A stretch of DNA of 64,000 bases, from NCBI GenBank assembly GCA_963751425.1, contig CAVVUF010000003.1, forward strand, positions 558,001-622,000. Direction: 5' to 3'. Shown here in pieces: positions 61,571 through 64,000 of the stretch. The translations under genes were made by a program, and so were the position numbers. Source of the stretch: CAVVUF01 sp963751425. Lineage in GTDB: Bacteria > Chloroflexota > Anaerolineae > Anaerolineales > UBA4823. The notes beneath the pieces are model-generated. The model ran no database searches and was not told where the DNA came from. It worked only from the letters and a program-made list of their open reading frames with translations. Numbering within the stretch: position 1 is the first letter of the stretch; the number at the start of each line of letters is the position of its first letter.

Positions 61571-62317
61571 TTATACAACTGATTTACTCTCCAGGTTGAC
61601 CACCTGACCCGTCAGTCCAGCCGCCAACGGACTACACAGGTAGCGTACGATTCGAATAAGGCGATCTTTTTGTGCCGAATCAGTTATCAGAAGCTCTTCA
61701 TTCAGGGCAGGCTCAACCCGGTTGGCAAGCAGGTCTGTTAAGCCCAGGCAAACCTGGTTGACCCGGATATGATCTTTCTCAAACTCATCTGCCGCAGATA
61801 GGGTTAAGCCAGCCAGACCCAATTGGCTGGAAAGGAAAGCGGCATGGTTCCTTTTCAGCAGCAGTCCATAACCATACCAGCCAGCAATATTGATAATCAC
61901 CCCGCCGCCTTGTTTGCGCATGGCTCGACAGACCTGTTGGGTTGTAAAAAAAACGCCGCTCAGGTTAACATCGATTGTGCGGTGCCAGTCCCATTCATCC
62001 ATCTCCAAAATGGATTGGGAAGGTTCCACGGACGCACAATTTACCAGGATATCAATGCGACCCCAATCCTCCAGAACCTGATCGACCAGTGCCTGGACTG
62101 GCATACGTTTGGCCACATCAAATAAATACGCTTTCCCCTTCCCTCCAGCCTCCACAATGCTCTTCATGGTTTCTTCCAAGCCAAGAGGGTTAAGATCATT
62201 GGATGCGCTGACAGCTCCCCAGCGCGAGAAAGCCACTGAGAGGGCGCGCCCCGGTTCACGGCCAGCGCCTGTTACTAAGACAACTTTTTCAGAATAATTG
62301 AGCGCAGTTTGTACCAT
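61571..62317 (-). CDS. SDR-family protein lacking the catalytic residues
   Basis: 248 residues with the classical SDR Rossmann outline: VVLVTGAGREPGRALSVAF, DILVNCAS, DVNLSGVFFTTQ and RVNQVCLG. The coenzyme loop TGAGxGIGR reads TGAGREPGR, so one Gly is replaced. At the active site the usual Y-x-x-x-K is F161-LSS-Q165 (HAAFLSSQLGL), and no catalytic Ser is clear. It therefore probably does not reduce or oxidise; it may be a regulatory or binding pseudoenzyme. It is upstream of the AAC(3)-like gene by 84 bp on the same strand. Confidence 0.8.
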   Translation of the reverse strand: MVQTALNYSEKVVLVTGAGREPGRALSVAFSRWGAVSASNDLNPLGLEETMKSIVEAGGKGKAYLFDVAKRMPVQALVDQVLEDWGRIDILVNCASVEPSQSILEMDEWDWHRTIDVNLSGVFFTTQQVCRAMRKQGGGVIINIAGWYGYGLLLKRNHAAFLSSQLGLAGLTLSAADEFEKDHIRVNQVCLGLTDLLANRVEPALNEELLITDSAQKDRLIRIVRYLCSPLAAGLTGQVVNLESKSVV

Positions 62318-62332
62318 TACGCAGCCATCTTT

Positions 62333-63079
62333 TTAGTCCTCACAAATAACTACCTCGCCCTGGTTCTGAGCGGCATTCAATGACAAACCCAGATAAGAAG
62401 ATGGATCTTGGGTGTTTTGAATTTCCAGCTCATTGAGAAAACCTCCTAATGGGTATTGGGAGCTCACTCCTCGATCCTTTACAATTGAAAAATGGAGATG
62501 CACACCCACCGGGTTTCCGGGTTCTCCCGAATAATTTCCCTGGTAGCCCAATAATGTGCCCGCATCCACATATTTCTCTTCTGTGCCAGGAGGAAATTCC
62601 GAGCTAATCAATGATTTTCCACTTGCATCCGCCAGGTGGGTATAATAGATCCAAATCTGCCGGCCTGGTTGAAGTGGATCCTGTGGGATGCGAATAATGA
62701 GGGATGATTTCCACTCTGGCAAGCGATTGAGGTATCCCGGGTAAGCTGCAACGACAGGAGTAACTCCGGGCGCATGCCCTCCGAAGATGTCAATTCCCTG
62801 ATGCCTGTGACCCAGTCGAAAAGAATCGCCCCATAAGAAACCAATATAGCCATCGGTTGGCAGGAGAAATGGAGCGCTTCCGCACTTTTCTCCTGCCCGA
62901 ACGATCCAGTCAGCATGCGCGTTTGTGTTACGAATCCACGCTATCAGACGAGGTGTGCGGGAAAAATGGGTACGCAGCCAGGGAATAATCCAATACGAAA
63001 AAGCCAAGATCACCACGCCCACAAGCAAAAGGGATAATATCAACACCGATCGTCTTGTTTTTCGTTTAATAGATATCAT
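62333..63079 (-). CDS. M23-family peptidase (membrane-anchored)
   Basis: 248 residues. One helix (SVLILSLLLVGVVILAFSYWI), then a lysostaphin/LytM domain: FRLGHRHQGIDIFGG (H-x-x-x-D), IYYTHLAD and GVHLHFSIV (H-x-H). The ligand set is complete. It should act on peptidoglycan cross-links outside the membrane. TATAAT lies 17 bp before the ATG and there is no SD. It precedes the SDR gene by 15 bp. Confidence 0.88.
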   Translation of the reverse strand: MISIKRKTRRSVLILSLLLVGVVILAFSYWIIPWLRTHFSRTPRLIAWIRNTNAHADWIVRAGEKCGSAPFLLPTDGYIGFLWGDSFRLGHRHQGIDIFGGHAPGVTPVVAAYPGYLNRLPEWKSSLIIRIPQDPLQPGRQIWIYYTHLADASGKSLISSEFPPGTEEKYVDAGTLLGYQGNYSGEPGNPVGVHLHFSIVKDRGVSSQYPLGGFLNELEIQNTQDPSSYLGLSLNAAQNQGEVVICED

Positions 63080-63141
63080 AAAGTTTTATCAGACCCATTA
63101 TATCTGGAAACCGTGGTATGATTTTGCGGCTGGAGAATAAT

Positions 63142-63525
63142 ATGGAAGACGAGAAAATTACGATTATTGAAGGACCACCGCCCGTGTTCGAACCAGTTGG
63201 CGATGGATGGGCACTCGGCTTGAACGAGAGCCCCATTTTATCCAATGTTGTCATGACACGTTTACGTACTTTCAACGGTCCCGCGTTGGTAGAGCGCTGT
63301 CACCGTGCCTGGCGCAACCTGGAGGCAATTCCCTTGGAATTTCGTTCGTCGGATGGCTTGATCCAAAACGCCCCGATCGTAGCAGCCCGCAATGTTGAAA
63401 CCCAGGATGGCGACATGCTTCTTTTATGGATTCGATTAGCAGAAGATGAAGCTGAGCTGGAGATCGGTTATGACGATGACGATGATGGGGATGAGGATCT
63501 TGATCCCCCAGATATGCCTCTTTAG
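63142..63525 (+). CDS. Hypothetical protein with acidic C-terminal tail
   Basis: 127 residues, unknown. The ATG at 63142 is preceded by GGAGAATAAT, and TATGAT at 63117-63122 is a likely -10. The middle (TRLRTFNGPALVERCHRAWRNLE; RNVETQDGDMLLLWIRL) may fold as a small alpha-beta domain, and the tail is Asp/Glu-rich (YDDDDDGDEDLD). Divergent from the M23 gene with 62 bp between. The tail might bind metals or basic proteins, but nothing shows this. Confidence 0.65.
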   Translation: MEDEKITIIEGPPPVFEPVGDGWALGLNESPILSNVVMTRLRTFNGPALVERCHRAWRNLEAIPLEFRSSDGLIQNAPIVAARNVETQDGDMLLLWIRLAEDEAELEIGYDDDDDGDEDLDPPDMPL

Positions 63526-63592
63526 ATAAGCAGGGTATCCCTTTGCGTGCGAGCAGTTTTATCAAGCTGCTCGCACTTTTATTTTAAATCAA

Positions 63593-64000
63593 TCATCCGC
63601 TGCGCAAGAACACCAACACCAAAGCAAGAACAGCGAAACTGCCCCCAACTCCCAAAGCAGCCAGCCAGGCATCGCGGGCACTGTGAGTGTCAACCAGGGT
63701 ATAGGTAGGGTAAACGCCCTCGACCCGCAGAACCGGTCCCGCCAGCCAGGCAAAACTCACCCCTCCCAGCAAACCTCCCAGGTGTCCCCAATTATCAATA
63801 CCCGGAGACATCCCGATTGCCAGGTTAATTACCGCCAGCATAATGACCTGCTGCAGGGCTGATTGGGTCTGCCTGCCAAAAATTTTTCTATTCTGGTACA
63901 AAAAGACTCCCCTCCGCTCCGAGCAATCCAAAAATTGCTGTCGAGGAGCCCAAGGAGGCTGCAGGGGACATGGCAAACGAGAAAACATTTCCCGCAAATC
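63593..64000 (-). pseudogene. Rhomboid-family intramembrane protease, 5' end outside window, frameshifted
   Basis: From the window edge the frame reads FAMSPAASLGSSTAIFGLLG, the rhomboid segment with the catalytic Ser (usually GASG, here GSST). One G too many in GGGG (63909-63912) shifts into the frame that continues FLYQNRKIFG, NLAIGMSPGIDNWGHLGGLLGG (catalytic His) and two more helices to the stop at 63593. The start is beyond 64000. Rhomboids cut membrane proteins within the bilayer; substrates here are unknown. The ATG at 63997 in the other frame is not a true start. Confidence 0.8.

Overview
The window reads as a piece of a chromosome from an Anaerolineae-type member of the Chloroflexota. 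This is an inference from gene content, with no ribosomal RNA to confirm it. Pointers are the many secreted or membrane-anchored proteins with long Thr-Pro linkers (TPR proteins, lipoproteins, LysM/M23), the numerous M42 peptidases, a groESL operon under a perfect CIRCE element, a lone RNase J, and a lifestyle that looks anaerobic (a glycyl radical enzyme with its activase). No prophage, CRISPR array or rRNA operon is visible. The one mobile-looking unit is a GxxExxY nuclease gene embedded in a family of hairpin-forming repeats.

Layout. 1-7.2 kb: 3' part of a glutamate synthase-type gene, a CopD-like membrane protein with a TPR protein, then a thioesterase-M42 peptidase-pcm operon and a hemolysin III gene. 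7.3-11.2 kb: RNase J and groESL. 11.3-14 kb: two tandem paralogous TPR proteins, one frameshifted. 14.1-17.2 kb: trmD, the repeat/GxxExxY unit, a small unknown gene and an MFS transporter. 17.2-21.6 kb: a phosphatase-superfamily membrane protein, an RluA-type pseudouridine synthase, a beta-propeller lipoprotein and a VapBC pair. 21.7-28.6 kb: a HypD-like glycyl radical enzyme and activase, a serine hydrolase and a GH38 glycosidase. 28.6-33.9 kb: rplS behind a terminator-like leader, corA, a PEP-synthase/rifampicin-phosphotransferase-like enzyme and moaA. 33.9-37.9 kb: DUF92, a PH-domain protein, a SIMPL lipoprotein and a second CorA preceded by an acidic/proline-rich leader ORF. 37.9-47.7 kb: an overlapping five-gene operon (phospholipase C-like, membrane protein, GT2, rnhB, S9 peptidase), a tRNA-Pro abutting a small gene, rnhA, a solute-binding lipoprotein, a phosphodiesterase and a RecB-like nuclease. 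47.8-57.6 kb: a caspase-fold-like membrane protein with small VOC/DinB/GyrI genes, LysM/M23, another solute-binding lipoprotein and three tandem M42 peptidases. 57.7-64 kb: a PIG-L deacetylase, greA with a structured leader, lysS, an AAC(3)-like gene, an SDR lacking its catalytic residues, M23, and a rhomboid running off the end.

Two global features matter to any reader. First, ten genes carry twelve single-base frame changes (ten net +1, two net -1), mostly in short homopolymers and including the housekeeping gene trmD. This looks more like residual sequencing error than biology, so I annotate the joined genes. Second, several genes have a TATAAT-like box only 6-11 nt before the start codon and no Shine-Dalgarno, which indicates leaderless transcripts; many others have a clear AGGAG. 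Both initiation modes seem to be in use.
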